Shown here: positions 20,001 to 30,600 of the stretch, piece by piece
How the letters are laid out: each line of letters starts with the position of its first letter
How positions within the stretch are numbered: the stretch's first letter is position 1
Source: Discostella pseudostelligera
Lineage: Eukaryota; Bacillariophyta; Thalassiosirophyceae; Thalassiosirales; Thalassiosiraceae
DNA length: 32,877 nt
Assembly (NCBI GenBank): GCA_036940085.1
Contig: JALLBK010000159.1
Location: 1 to 32,877 of the forward strand
Direction: 5' to 3'
The notes under the pieces: model-generated
The model's database searches: none
Seen by the model: only the letters and a program-made list of their open reading frames with translations
Told to the model about the DNA's origin: nothing
Translations under genes and position numbers: made by a program

Positions 20001-23000
20001 GTGTCAAATTCAAACTGTCATTCAAAAGTGGTCTGAATTTCTTCGTCGAGAATGGCTTCGTCGAGCTTGATGCACAGGGGGTGGCACGCTTTCTCTTTGA
20101 ACACAGTGAGGAGCTCGACAAAACGGAGATTGGCGAAGTATTGGGAAAGGAGCCAGACGCAGCATTTGTCAAGGGCGAAGGCGTGGATCCTGAGAAGGGT
20201 GGAAGTGGATTTTATCTGCGTGTTCTGTATCATTATGTCGACAAGATGGATTTCGCAGGGCTCTTATTCGATGATGCAATACGGCAGTTTCTATCGGGAT
20301 TTCGTTTACCAGGTGAAGCTCAAAAGGTGAGTCGCAACTACTTCTTGCACACAATATGAGTCCTTTTCATGCGTCTCACCATCGATTGCAACTTTTGTAG
20401 ATTGATAGAATCATGGAAAAGTTTGCGGAGCGCTTCACTCGTCAGAATGAATCCGTTTTCCCTTCACCAGACACTGCATTCATTTTGGGTTTCTCGGTGA
20501 TTATGCTAAACACTGATCTACACAACCCAAGCATCAAACCTGAAAGACGGATGACAGTTGAGTCTTTCATCAGAAACAACAAAGGAATTGCTAATGGAGG
20601 AGATTTGCCGGAGGAGTTCCTTACTGGTATTTTCAATCGAATCAAGGAGAAACCTTTCTCGCTGAAAGAAGACGATGATGCCCGTGAAAAAGTGTCGAAA
20701 GAGAGCACACGAGAAATGTTTGAATCCTTATTTGTATTTGACGGCCCGGCAATATTTGGAGCAAGTGCTGAGGAAAAAAAGCGAGAGAAGTTCCGCAAGG
20801 AACGAGAGGAAATGATGGTGGCGTCGGAGCAGCTCTTCAAAAAGCGTCCCTCCGATAAGAATTATTCGTCGAAAAACATGCAAGGGGACATGCATCAATT
20901 GACAGATTCGGTTTCTCCTGGAGATGTTGTCAGGCCAATGTTTGATGTCACTTGGGGCCCCTTGATCGGAACCCTCTCCCAAGTTCTAGAATCATCATCG
21001 AATGAAGCAAGTATCGCCCTTTGTCTCAGCGGCTTTGTCTACTCTATCCGAATATCGTCCCATGGTGGTATGTCTTTGGCTCGAAATACATTTGTGAACT
21101 CTCTCGCAAAATTCACAACCCTTGGATCGATTAAGGAAATGAAAAGTAAAAACATCGAGTGCATTCGGACACTCCTCAGCATTGCTATCATTGACGGAGA
21201 ATATCTTGGTGAAAGCTGGTCTCCAATTTTGCAGTGCATCTCTCAACTTGGGAGGTTGCAATTGTTTGCATCGGGTCTTGATTCACAAGAGCAATCTCTC
21301 CAAACAGAGCCATCGCAACTGCCGAAAATATCTGATGCGGCTCGTGAGATGGAAGAAAATAATGGCAAGGCAGTTCTTGCTGCCATCAATGAGGTGCTGA
21401 TCGACAGAGTTTTTTCATCGTCTGTCACATTGTCCGCTCGTGGAGTTGTCAGCTTTATCGAGCAATTGATTGCCGTTTCTGACGCAGAGATTTCTGGCGA
21501 TACAAAGAAAGGAATAAGTGGAGTGAGCTCGACTTCTACGAGTGCGACAAAAGGGAAAGTTACTGGCTCAGCGCATGGACCAGAAGGCCCTCGCATATTT
21601 TCCCTTCAGCATCTTGTGGAAGTTGCTGACTACAATATGAATATTCGACCCCGGATCACATGGTCCCAACTTTGGGAAACCATGGGTAATCATTTTGCCA
21701 AAGTTGGATGCAACGAGAACGCCATGGTCAGCATGTTCGCAATCGACGCCCTCCGCCAGCTGAGTTTCAAGTTCTTGGAGAAGCCAGAGCTCACAGACTT
21801 CAATTTTCAGCGTCTTTTCCTCAAGCCTTTCTTGCTTATTATGAAGAATCCCGGCTCGAGAGAGGATATCCGTGAGTTGGTGTTGCGTTGCGTTGATAAT
21901 ATAATCCGCACTCTGGCGCACAACCTTCAGAGTGGCTGGAAGATATTTTTCTCCATCTTGACACTTTCTTCGAGCGACCCCAGTGTAAAAATAAATACTC
22001 TGGGATTGGCAGTTTTGCAGAGGCTGCTAGACGAGCATCTCGACGAACTGTGTTTGTCGGGGCCAGTGACGGCTGACGGCGAGGGCAAACCTGATGTAAC
22101 CTTATCATCCTCAGCACGAAGTATCAGAAACTCCAATGCGGAAGACTTTGTTGAGCTTTGTCGTGCTTCTTTATCTTTTGTACAAATCGAGGAAAGCGAC
22201 AGCCCACTCCCCATCGGATTGTCCATGAGAGCTCTTTGTCATACAGCGTGCTACGCTGATCTCATCGCAGATAAGAAAGTATTGCCTCCTGTTTCTGGAT
22301 ACCAACACAGTGATCGCATGGCTCCTGGTTTTACTTATGAAGGGCTAACAGAGGAAGAATCGCTTGATATGACCTTATGGCGACCATTACTGGACGGATT
22401 ATCATCAGGAATGTGTTCAACTGCCCCTAGTATCAGCGGAGGGGTTGGTTGTTTGATTCAACGCGGAAGTGTCATGGCCTTACGTGCGATTCTTCTGAGG
22501 CATGGAAAACTGTTCTCTGTGGCACAGTGGTCGGCAATCCTCACTTATGCAATTCTGCCCGCTGTGCAGGTTGGTGCCGAGAGTGATACTTCTCCTGTAA
22601 CCAGCATACTATCTGAGTCTCCTTCTGTTTCAAGTCTGGATTTCGTGGGTGAACCCCTTCGATTCCCACCGCCTCGTGATGATGAAGGCCTACTGAAATT
22701 TGCAGCAGTGCTCCAGGCTGATGAAGTCACACCCTGCAGGCCACTTGGAACGGCAGAACTGCTTGCTGAAGCAAGCTTTGCCGACTTGAGACACGGTGGA
22801 GATGGCAACTTGAGCAATGCTTTTAGCCTTAAAAAGAAAGACGTGGACACGAGGATCTCTAACCTACAACCATTCCCAAGCAGCTGGATATCCACAACCG
22901 CGCCGATCGCGCTAGGTCTGCTGACTGACATTGTCTATTCAAATTGCCTTGCCCTTGGAGCAGGCGGAAGAGATGTACTGTGGCCCGCAATAAGCAGTCA

Positions 23001-24093
23001 ATTAGCACGATGGTCAGTTGGTACTAACGTCGTGGATGGAGGTGACGAGATTGCTGAAAAGTGGCAACCTTGTGAAGCACTAGTTCGAATCGGTTGTAAA
23101 GAGTGGAGTCGATTGTTTCGCTTAGTGTTGGACGCTGCTCCTGACCTGAATGCCGTTGAAGTACAGGCCTGGTTGAAAGTTTTGACCGCGAGTCTCAGTG
23201 ATACAATGAGTAAGAACATAGCGCTCGAGGAAAAAATAAGAACAGACATCGTCGACTCAAAGTTGACATCGCATGGAATACTCAAAGATAGCCCACAGAT
23301 GAGCGAAATTGAGGATTCGGGCATCATGCGGAAAGCCCGAAATACCGATTATCTTGGCATGCTCCCAGTGCTGAAGATTAGGTGTATTGCCTTGCACTGT
23401 TTGCAGCAATGCATGTCAACTGTTGTGGATCAATTCTCTGCTCGGGCATCAGAGGACGAAATTTCATGTCTACTTGACACACTCAACCGATCGCGACTTA
23501 CATCCAGCATTGCAAGAACCGATGAAGACTTGGCGCATGCTTTCCATGAGGCGTTTATCAGCCAGTGGGGAGAAAGTGACGGTGTAGAAGAGGTAGAGGC
23601 AACCTTGCAGAACGCCAGTGGTGGAACATCTCATCGAGGAAGTAGTCAAATCTTTTTCTTAACACAAGAGGCGAGTGCTACCAAAGCAGTGATCCTTCTC
23701 TTAACTTCGTTGTTCTGCAGACATGATTGCGATCGTGATGAAGGATGGGACGCTGAGGCATTTTCTGAACCACTTTTATTAGAACGAGTGACGGATGTGC
23801 TTACACAATTCATCGCATCGGAACAAAACGACGGCCAACTCATCGATCCAAATGTTTGGAGAAGCGTAAAGGAGAGTGGAGGCCAAGTAGCGTATTATTG
23901 CACATCGTTTGCAGTCGTAGTTGTCGACATCCTGGAGACAATCTTAGCAATGGAGGAGGAGAAATTCTATCGTCACAAAGCATCTCTATTTCCCGTCCTC
24001 TGCTCATTGGTGTGTGTCCAAAGTGTTGAAATCCGACAGTTGGTGGCAAACATATTTCGCAAACAAATTGGACCCAGGATTTTACAAGAGTAA
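17078..24093 (+). CDS. Large ARF guanine-nucleotide exchange factor, Sec7/BIG type
   Basis: BIG/Sec7 proteins load GTP on ARF GTPases at the Golgi/trans-Golgi to start vesicle coats. Three exons, 17078-19237, 19334-20326 and 20401-24093, encode about 2281 residues, or 2259 once the 66-bp duplication artefact at 18933-18998 is discounted. A DCB-like helical region is preceded by a Ser/Thr-rich tail. The HUS box appears as FLNYDCDFDAVDLYKDI near 774. The Sec7 domain covers about 930-1125, with the catalytic glutamate in FRLPGEAQKIDR (split by intron 2), then AERFTRQN and SVIMLNTDLHNPS. HDS-type repeats follow (MFDVTWGPLIGTLSQVLE; ITWSQLWETMGNHFAKVG). The site where brefeldin-sensitive GEFs carry Tyr-Ser reads Phe-Ser here, with the sensitive-type Asp in NTDLH. 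The family is certain. Confidence 0.95.
18933..19063. repeat. 65-bp duplicate around a single N (assembly join)
   Basis: Copies at 18933-18997 and 18999-19063 differ at one base (CTCTGAG versus CTCTCAG) and flank N at 18998. This is the pattern of two contig ends that overlap but were scaffolded with a 1-base gap. Removing one copy plus N (66 bp) keeps the Sec7 gene in frame and deletes 22 residues. Confidence 0.85.
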
Positions 24094-24291
24094 GAGTGAT
24101 ATGGTAGGAATGTAACATCTTGTTTATAAGCAGTATTGGTAGACTTCTCTCTATGGGTGTTCCAACCCTCGTCTCATTAAGATGCAATGAAAGCCTCCAA
24201 GGCGCCGCCGCATGTAACCATACTGCTTTTGATAAGAAAGATGATCGCATTCGATTAATTCTCTAACATAAACAGCAACAAATAACGATGC

Positions 24292-26499
24292 TTAGAAACA
24301 GCCCTCAGGGGGGCATTCAGGTCCACATTTTGAGTAATCTATTTTTCGAGGGACGAGTGAGCGAGAAAATGATGGTAATCAGTAACAGCAGAGTACTTCT
24401 CAATATGAAACACCATGCGAACTTCAACTTACCCATCAGCATTGGTATCAACCAATTGGTGCCTTCATGGGGATTATAGCTACCCATGCTGCAATTTCCC
24501 GTTCGGACATATCTGCATACCTGAACTCTACACACAGCCCCATCGTCTAGGTTCTTGACTGCATCTCCACATCCCAAATAACGAGTTGCTCTCCATAATG
24601 CCTGTGTCAAATGGGCATTGGCAGGATATTCCACAAACTCTTCTCTATCTACCCATCGCTTCAGAATCTGTCGGCATAGAATGGGGAGAGACAAACAAAA
24701 TGGTTAATCACATCCAGCAGAGACGAGTCGATATGAGCGAAATGAAATTTCTTACATTCTCCGGTGGGTACAGCTGCGCATAACTTGATCCAGCACTACC
24801 AATATTCTGCGCCAGATTCTCCCCCTCCGAAACCGATTGCTCATGTTCCGTTTCCTTACTACAATCTTGGACTAGCACTTGAGCCCAATTCAATGCCTCC
24901 TTGGCCAACTCCGCCGACCAAACTAGTGGGACGTACGTCGTGCCATATCGTACATGCCAATCTTTTCGTCGAACATTATGTGCCTCCACCCATTCTAATT
25001 CACGTTCAGTCATGGTCAATTCGGGATTATACCCGACTAGTATATCATAACTTGTTTTATAGCGGTAATATCCCCCATTGATGATTTCCTTCCCGTCAAT
25101 GGAGAGGGTGTAGTATCCTGCACTGCCATTACTACAACAGAATCCATCTCCAAAAGTATCTTTTAATGTGAATCGATATTTGCCTGGATCTAGATACAGT
25201 TCCATCGAATCTTTTTCGTAGGGTTCATATGTATTTGCATCGACGGAAGCAATGAGCTCCGATACGGCGCCGGTTTGTTCATTTACCAAATGGAGTGTCC
25301 ATGACGTTTCTTCCCCATGTTTATCAGTTTGCATTTCAATTGAAAGACAAGATTGTGTTGTTGCTGATGAAGACAATGAAGATGACGAAGACGATGACGA
25401 CGAAGATGACGAAGAGGAAGAATCATCTTTTCCCGAGGTAACAAGTGCCAAACTGTTGCTTACTGCACTAGATGAAGATGCTGTGGAACTTTCAGATAAC
25501 TGACCAGTCGGTGTTGCAGTGGTAGTAAATTGTACATTCTCCACGGAGATCGATTCTGATGACACATGTGAAACGCTACTTGGTTGCAATGTGGGACTGT
25601 TGGAAAACATTTGAGTTATTGGCTCTAGAGTGGATGTGTCTAGCGTCGGTGATAGACTCAGTGATGCAGATAATGATGACGATGACGATGACGACGATGA
25701 AGTGATTTGTTCCGCAGTAGCATCAGAATCCATCTCTTGCCACACAACATTGCCGTTATTATTGTTGGTACTTGAAACCGAAGATGTTGCTGTTGAAGTG
25801 GGCGCTGCGTCGGATGTCCACTGCACGAGGCCACCATTCGTAGTAGGTGTAATTGCTTGCTCAAAATCTGCGACGGGAGAATAGCTAGGGACATCAGTTT
25901 CAACCATTCTTTTGGTGCTGTCGAGTAGGGACACATTTTCCGAAGCAGCCAATTGAGCATCGGTATTGCGGGAATTGTGCACCGTCATACCAACGGCAAG
26001 CGCAATGCCAACGGCTGCAATGAATCCCAATGTTGCTACCCACAATATCATTCTATGTTTGCTGTTGGAACATAATGTTGTTGTGGATGATGCTCGTGGT
26101 GTTGATGTTGGGGTATTTTCATTGAAGCTATCCTCGTCACTGCGTAGATTGTTCGGATCGTCTCTGGCATAGAGATGACATTCGTCATTGTCATTCTCGT
26201 CACTGTGTACATGCTGCTGCTGCTGTTGTTGTTGACGTTGATTCTCGGGTGCATCATCTTCCTCAGGATAGAGACACAAGTCATTCCATGACATGCCCCC
26301 CAACGACATGGATCGCTCCATATTCATCGTTATTGGTAGAGGGTAACGAGCTTCTAAATCAGGTGTGAGGTCCGAATGCTCCGTCCAACCTCCACCAGCA
26401 CCAGCACCAGCACCGTGACAGTGACCTGGAATTCGAGAGTTGGTTCGTCTCGTATTCGCATGCCTCACGGTCGTGGTCAATGTGGCGCTAGTAGCAGGT

Positions 26500-26532
<33 letters not shown>

Positions 26533-26657
26533 CGTTCCAAGTCGGGCATTCGTCGTTCGCGCTGATGATGGGCATCATCATTCGCATCGATATTCTCAAT
26601 ATCGCACTGAGGCAGCACCGATTGCATCGATCCCGAGCATTCCCATAGCATCGTCAT
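24292..26657 (-). CDS. Membrane-anchored CAP/SCP (PR-1-like) protein
   Basis: Three exons in translation order, 26657-24756, 24667-24433 and 24338-24292, join in phase for 727 residues. The N-terminal 200 residues are low complexity: about 12 Ala (GCA repeat), seven Gln and acidic stretches. One transmembrane segment near 202-226 (ILWVATLGFIAAVGIALAVG) suggests a type II membrane protein. A Ser/Thr-rich stalk follows, including about 15 consecutive Ser. A beta-rich domain comes next, with LDPGKYRFTLKDTFGDGFCC and IDGKEIINGG. The C terminus is a CAP domain: VEAHNVRR, VPLVWSAELAKEALNWAQ, GENLAQ, the CAP1 signature HLTQALWRATRYLGCG, then CRYVRTGNCSMG, and a short Cys-rich tail in the last exon. 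Secreted CAP proteins bind lipids or act in defence; the role here is unknown. The His, Glu and second His of the CAP cavity appear present. Confidence 0.88.
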
Positions 26658-27360
26658 CGATATATGCTACTCTCACTCTCACTGTTGAACAGAGCTCTCT
26701 TCTCGATGGTTCACAATTGCATGAATAATATGTGCTCACTCGCTTGTGGCATAGGCATCGGGATGAATGATGATGACGACGATACGCTATCTACTCGACT
26801 CCGGGGTTCGTTCCCCTCTGACCTTGCCCTTGCTCTTGCTGGTTGGCTTTGGGTTGAATGTCTCGAGTCTCGATGGTGCGGTGGCGGCGGCGGCGAGTGG
26901 CGGTGTGGATGGGGTTCGTCATCGTCATGGCATTCATGGTCGTCATCTTCTTCTTCGTTTGTCGTTTGGGTGGATGAAGGAGAGAGAATGCAGAAAGTGA
27001 TCTTCAAAATTTCCGTTCACCAATGGTCAAGAAAGAATTTGAATTTGAATTCCTTTTTCGAATTTGATTCGTAATGAATTCCTTCGTTAACGACAAGATT
27101 GGGGTTGGCATTTCAAATTTAAATCAAGAAAAAATGGGAGAATGTCTGCCTGGCTGGCGTGCTGAAAGATTTGGCACATGGCGAAAATGGCGGGAATTCA
27201 ACATACGTTCAATGAGCGAGGATAAGGCGATATGTAGAACAGAGGCGAAAATGGCGGGAACCCCCAAATCCGAGATCTATCGAGCGAGGGCGCGTTCGAT
27301 TTGGGTCAGTTCGAGCCTAAAAGAGGAGGTACGATCAATTAAACTATAAAGATACACTTA
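26658..27360. other. Intergenic between SCP gene and retrotransposon
   Basis: No gene is supported. The left part is a simple-sequence region rich in GAT/GAC, GGC and CTT units, and its open frames are low complexity. The right part holds the 16-bp direct repeat at 27181-27260. The boundary with the retrotransposon LTR on the right is not resolved. Confidence 0.4.
27181..27260. repeat. Direct repeat of GCGAAAATGGCGGGAA
   Basis: The 16-mer GCGAAAATGGCGGGAA occurs at 27181-27196 and again at 27245-27260, identical, 64 bp apart. Its GGCGGGA core is the reverse complement of the TCCCGCC core found at the promoters. It lies about 525-600 bp upstream of the SCP start and just left of the retrotransposon. 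Confidence 0.6.
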
Positions 27361-27627
27361 TCATTCAAGTACTCATTAGAGTGAGGTTAGGACTACAACT
27401 ACAAGGGCCTCACGTACGTGTGGATGAGGCCCAACGCATGTACATCCAATGGCATCGCCAACAGGCAGACGCCGAGTACTGGGGTATGAGTGGGTATTAC
27501 CCCCAGGTATTACCCGACTCCAGTATTGAACCATAGCCGAGCCCGTGGACGCTCTGGCCGTTGCCAGAGCACATCCTCCGTCCCGCCATAATTCAAACGG
27601 TCCCTGTGATTTGCGAGTTGACCAACA
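27361..27627 (-). repeat. Probable 3' LTR (left limit unresolved)
   Basis: On the minus strand the sequence after the RNase H stop reads TGTTGGTCAACT from 27627, a typical copia LTR start, 22 bp past the stop codon. Inside are an 8-bp stem with a 4-base loop (GCTCTGGC-CGTT-GCCAGAGC, 27551-27570), an imperfect inverted repeat GGGCCTCA/TGAGGCCC (27405-27432), and TCCCGCCA at 27581-27588. No clear polypurine tract precedes it. The far end and target-site duplication could not be identified. Confidence 0.4.
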
Positions 27628-27649
27628 AATAAACATCAATAGTAAATCG

Positions 27650-28063
27650 TTAACGTTCCCACATGATGGGACGGAGCAATTTGAATTTCCTACTGAAATC
27701 CATCAGCTTCGTAAAGGCGTCTGCAATGTTTGTCTCGGTATCCTCCTTACCAATTCGGATGATCCCGGCAGCTACCGCCTCCCTAATAATATGATAGTTG
27801 ATTGCATTGTGCTTCTTAGCCAACACCGACTCAGGAATACTAGTGTTCTTGACCACTGCCATGTTGTCGCAAAACATACTGCATGGTCCAACGATTGGTA
27901 TTCCAAAACACTTGAGCTTAATTTGTAAAGCTGAGACTAAATCCCTCGCTATTCGCATTGCCAAGAGCTCTGACCCATAGCTACTCGATTCACAAGTATT
28001 TTGTCGCTTGCTGAATGCCAGTATAGGTGCATTTTGTAGGAATACCATAATTCCAGTGTGCGA
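27650..28063 (-). pseudogene. Copia RNase H fragment
   Basis: This is the C-terminal part of the polyprotein. It has the RNase H residues: Glu in SSYGSELLAMRIARD and Asp in CDNMAVV, then the copia ending NIADAFTKLMDFSRKFK. The first Asp (CFVDADHA) is in the upstream frame. It continues in the same frame as the RT piece, separated from it only by two TGA codons at 28064-28069. Confidence 0.8.
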
Positions 28064-28066
28064 TCA

Positions 28067-29690
28067 TCAGGTAACCTTGTTCCTGGCGTGGTCAGCATCA
28101 ACAAAACATGCCATGTTCACAGCATTGCCAAGAGGAACCGGCATGTCCGGAGGATCCTCTTCCATGATGTCCCCGTAAAAATCCTTCCAGTCACCAAGTG
28201 AGGGCGTTCGAGGATCGAATACAATTCGACCCATGGGGTTTCGGCTGAGGAAGTCAGCAATTAGATAAAGTGCTTCCAGATGCCCGACACGTGGGCTGGC
28301 TTGATATTGTGACAAGAGCGAGACTTCAGTTAGAATGTCGAACCAACCTAACTCGATGGCCCAGCGGAATATCCCAATAATTTGTCGAAAGCGTGATGCC
28401 ATCTCTTCGTCGCACATGGGTGTCTCGTCCAACTCAGGACGATAACTCGGAGGTAGTGGGCCGTGGTGCCGATTACCCCGTCCACCCTTAAGTTCACGGC
28501 CGTCCTCAAGTAGGAGCGACCTGATTGTTTCGACTGCAGCTTTGACGTACTTCTGGCTTTCCATGCTCCAACACATACTGCCATCGTCGAGCTGTACTTG
28601 TGAGATACCGGCCCCGAGGTATGTTGTCGGCGGTCCGTATTCACCATTCTTAATTTTGAATTGCTCCCCGATCGATTTCATTATATCCTCGGGTGCATGG
28701 CTAACAACCAAAACGTCGTCGACATAAACCAATAGGTATTCATAATACGGCTGCCCGGCGTGGAAGTTCTTCCGAAAATACACATCTGGGTCAGCACGAG
28801 TGGGTTTAAAATTGAGACTACCCGTGATGAAGGCAGAGAACATGGCTCGCCAGCCGGATGATTTCAATCCATATAAGGCCCGGACTAATTTGCATGGGGT
28901 ACCCTGAATGTCCCCGCACTCTGGGCCTGCCACGAACCATATACGCTCACGGCAAGCGGCATTGAGGTAGGCATTACCAATGTCACAAGACATGATATCC
29001 AATCCATTCAAAGCAGCAACAAGGAAGGCAATTTTGACGCTCTCTTGTGATACAACACTCGAGTAGGTCAACGAATTCGGCGCTTCGGTCATGTGACCTC
29101 CGGCTACAAAGCAAGCCTTCCTGGTAAAATCCATTTTAACATCGAAGATGATGTGACATTTAATCTCTTGGTACCCTCGGAGCTCAGGCACTTGATTTGC
29201 CCTAACTTGCTCGGGGGTTACCCTGTCCATTGAAACATACGAGACTTGCGCTTTGCCCATCTCCTTTTTAATCGCATCGGCCCAGTAGGTATTACCATTC
29301 TCTTTGTCAATTTGAAGGGCTTCTTTCACGGTCTTTGGGACTCTGATCCCGTACTTGTGAGTGGTTCTCCAATACTTTTTGTTGACCTTATTGATCATTC
29401 GATGTCGCTTTCGTAGGACTAACGGTACCCACCATTTGAAGGCGGGTTCGTGATCAATTTTGCAGGCAATAGCATATTCGGCGAGGTCGATTGGATTACT
29501 CTCCTTGACATCTCGCAAAGGTAGCCAATCAGTGGTACCATCAGAGAACTCCACATTTATTTTCCATCCAGCGGTAGTCCTCTTTAATCTCTCCTGGCCG
29601 CCTACCATATAGGTTCCCTCTGAAACAGGGATGGCATGCCCATCGGTCTTGTGGCCGACAATCTCTCTGATAATATTAAACTGACGCCCT
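28067..29690 (-). pseudogene. Copia reverse transcriptase
   Basis: The RT domain is intact over about 500 residues: YWADAIKKEMGKA, MDFTRKACFVAGGHMT, DIMSCDIGNAYLNA with the first catalytic Asp, LVRALYGLKSSGWRAMF, and the YVDD box in LLVYVDDVLVVSH. The end reaches the first RNase H motif, CFVDADHARNK. The frame is open upstream of the first Met at 29608 (NIIREIVGHKTDG) and is out of frame with the integrase piece, so an indel lies near 29690. Two adjacent TGA codons end it. Confidence 0.9.
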
Positions 29691-30600
29691 TACTTTAACA
29701 GGGTCCAATAGAAAGGTAGCCCCGATGAGATTATCGAATGTTGTAACATCATCATCCACTGGCAAGTCCCCGTTCCATGCGTTCCCGTTATCCGTCTCGC
29801 GCTGGAGTGGGATATCATGAATATCATGTTGGTAATAGTGATCTAAGTCGTTTCCAGGTAGGGCAAAGTTTGTATCGTCCAATCGTGCTGCAAGGCTCGT
29901 ATTAAAGTCGTCGATCCTCTCTTTAAGATCAGGATTCCGATAGTCCTCGTCAGTCACATGCTGTACAGTAGTGGTAACTATTGGCCGTCCGGATACTGGC
30001 ATTAGCCAGTAACACATGTCCGAACCATACCTATGGGCCACTCCCATCCAACGAGCCAACTCTCTATCGTGTTCGGCCATTGAAGGGTGTGGTGTTCGCC
30101 AGTACCAGACTAGGTCATAAAAATTGAAGTCACAGTACTCCGATATGTCAGGCGTCGTGCCCGTAATCATTTCGAATCCCATTTGCTCATTATGTCCCCG
30201 CGGGATGAATTGCATTAGACGGGCTTGGTGTTCGAAACCGAAGCACCATAGCCGCCGTGGGATATTATTCGTGGTCATGACGTGTCGCCACCGTTGTTTC
30301 AAATCCCGGATGGCGACATCGACCTGCTGAAGTTGATTATGCCGATAAGGCTCGGCAAAAGTAAGCTTGATGCCGTATTTGTTTATTGCCCGTTGGAAGT
30401 CAGTATGCCGGCCTGTGAAGGTCGCGGCCATATCAACCTTTAAATTGGCTGGCACTCCAACCNTATGCCGGCCTGTGAAGGTCGCGGCCATATCAACCTT
30501 TAAATTGGCTGGCACTCCAACCTCGTCGCAGAAGCGGCGTAAAGAGTCAGTCGTGTCGCCGTCATTCTTTGTAGCTTGCGGGTATACCGCCGCCAAGCTA
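29676..30600 (-). pseudogene. Copia integrase core and C-terminal part
   Basis: This piece has SLRRFCDEVGVPANLKVDMA with the second catalytic Asp, TGRHTDFQ, and KQRWRHVMTTNNIPRRLW, then the copia-type TPDISEYCDFNFYDLVWYW region. The expected third catalytic residue, Glu in the N-x-x-V-E context of related elements, reads QQVDVAI here, so it appears to be Asp. A 60-bp artefactual duplication with N lies at 30404-30463. The frame is shifted by one base relative to the upstream piece near 30600, after KSIRGHTG. Confidence 0.8.
30404..30522. repeat. 59-bp duplicate around a single N (assembly join)
   Basis: The 59-bp copies at 30404-30462 and 30464-30522 are identical and flank N at 30463. As at 18998, this is best read as unmerged contig ends. 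Removing one copy plus N (60 bp) keeps the integrase in frame. Confidence 0.85.

Noticed and set aside
25252..25503. Acidic plus-strand frame with Asp/Glu runs
   Set aside because: It is the antisense of the poly-Ser stalk of the SCP gene.
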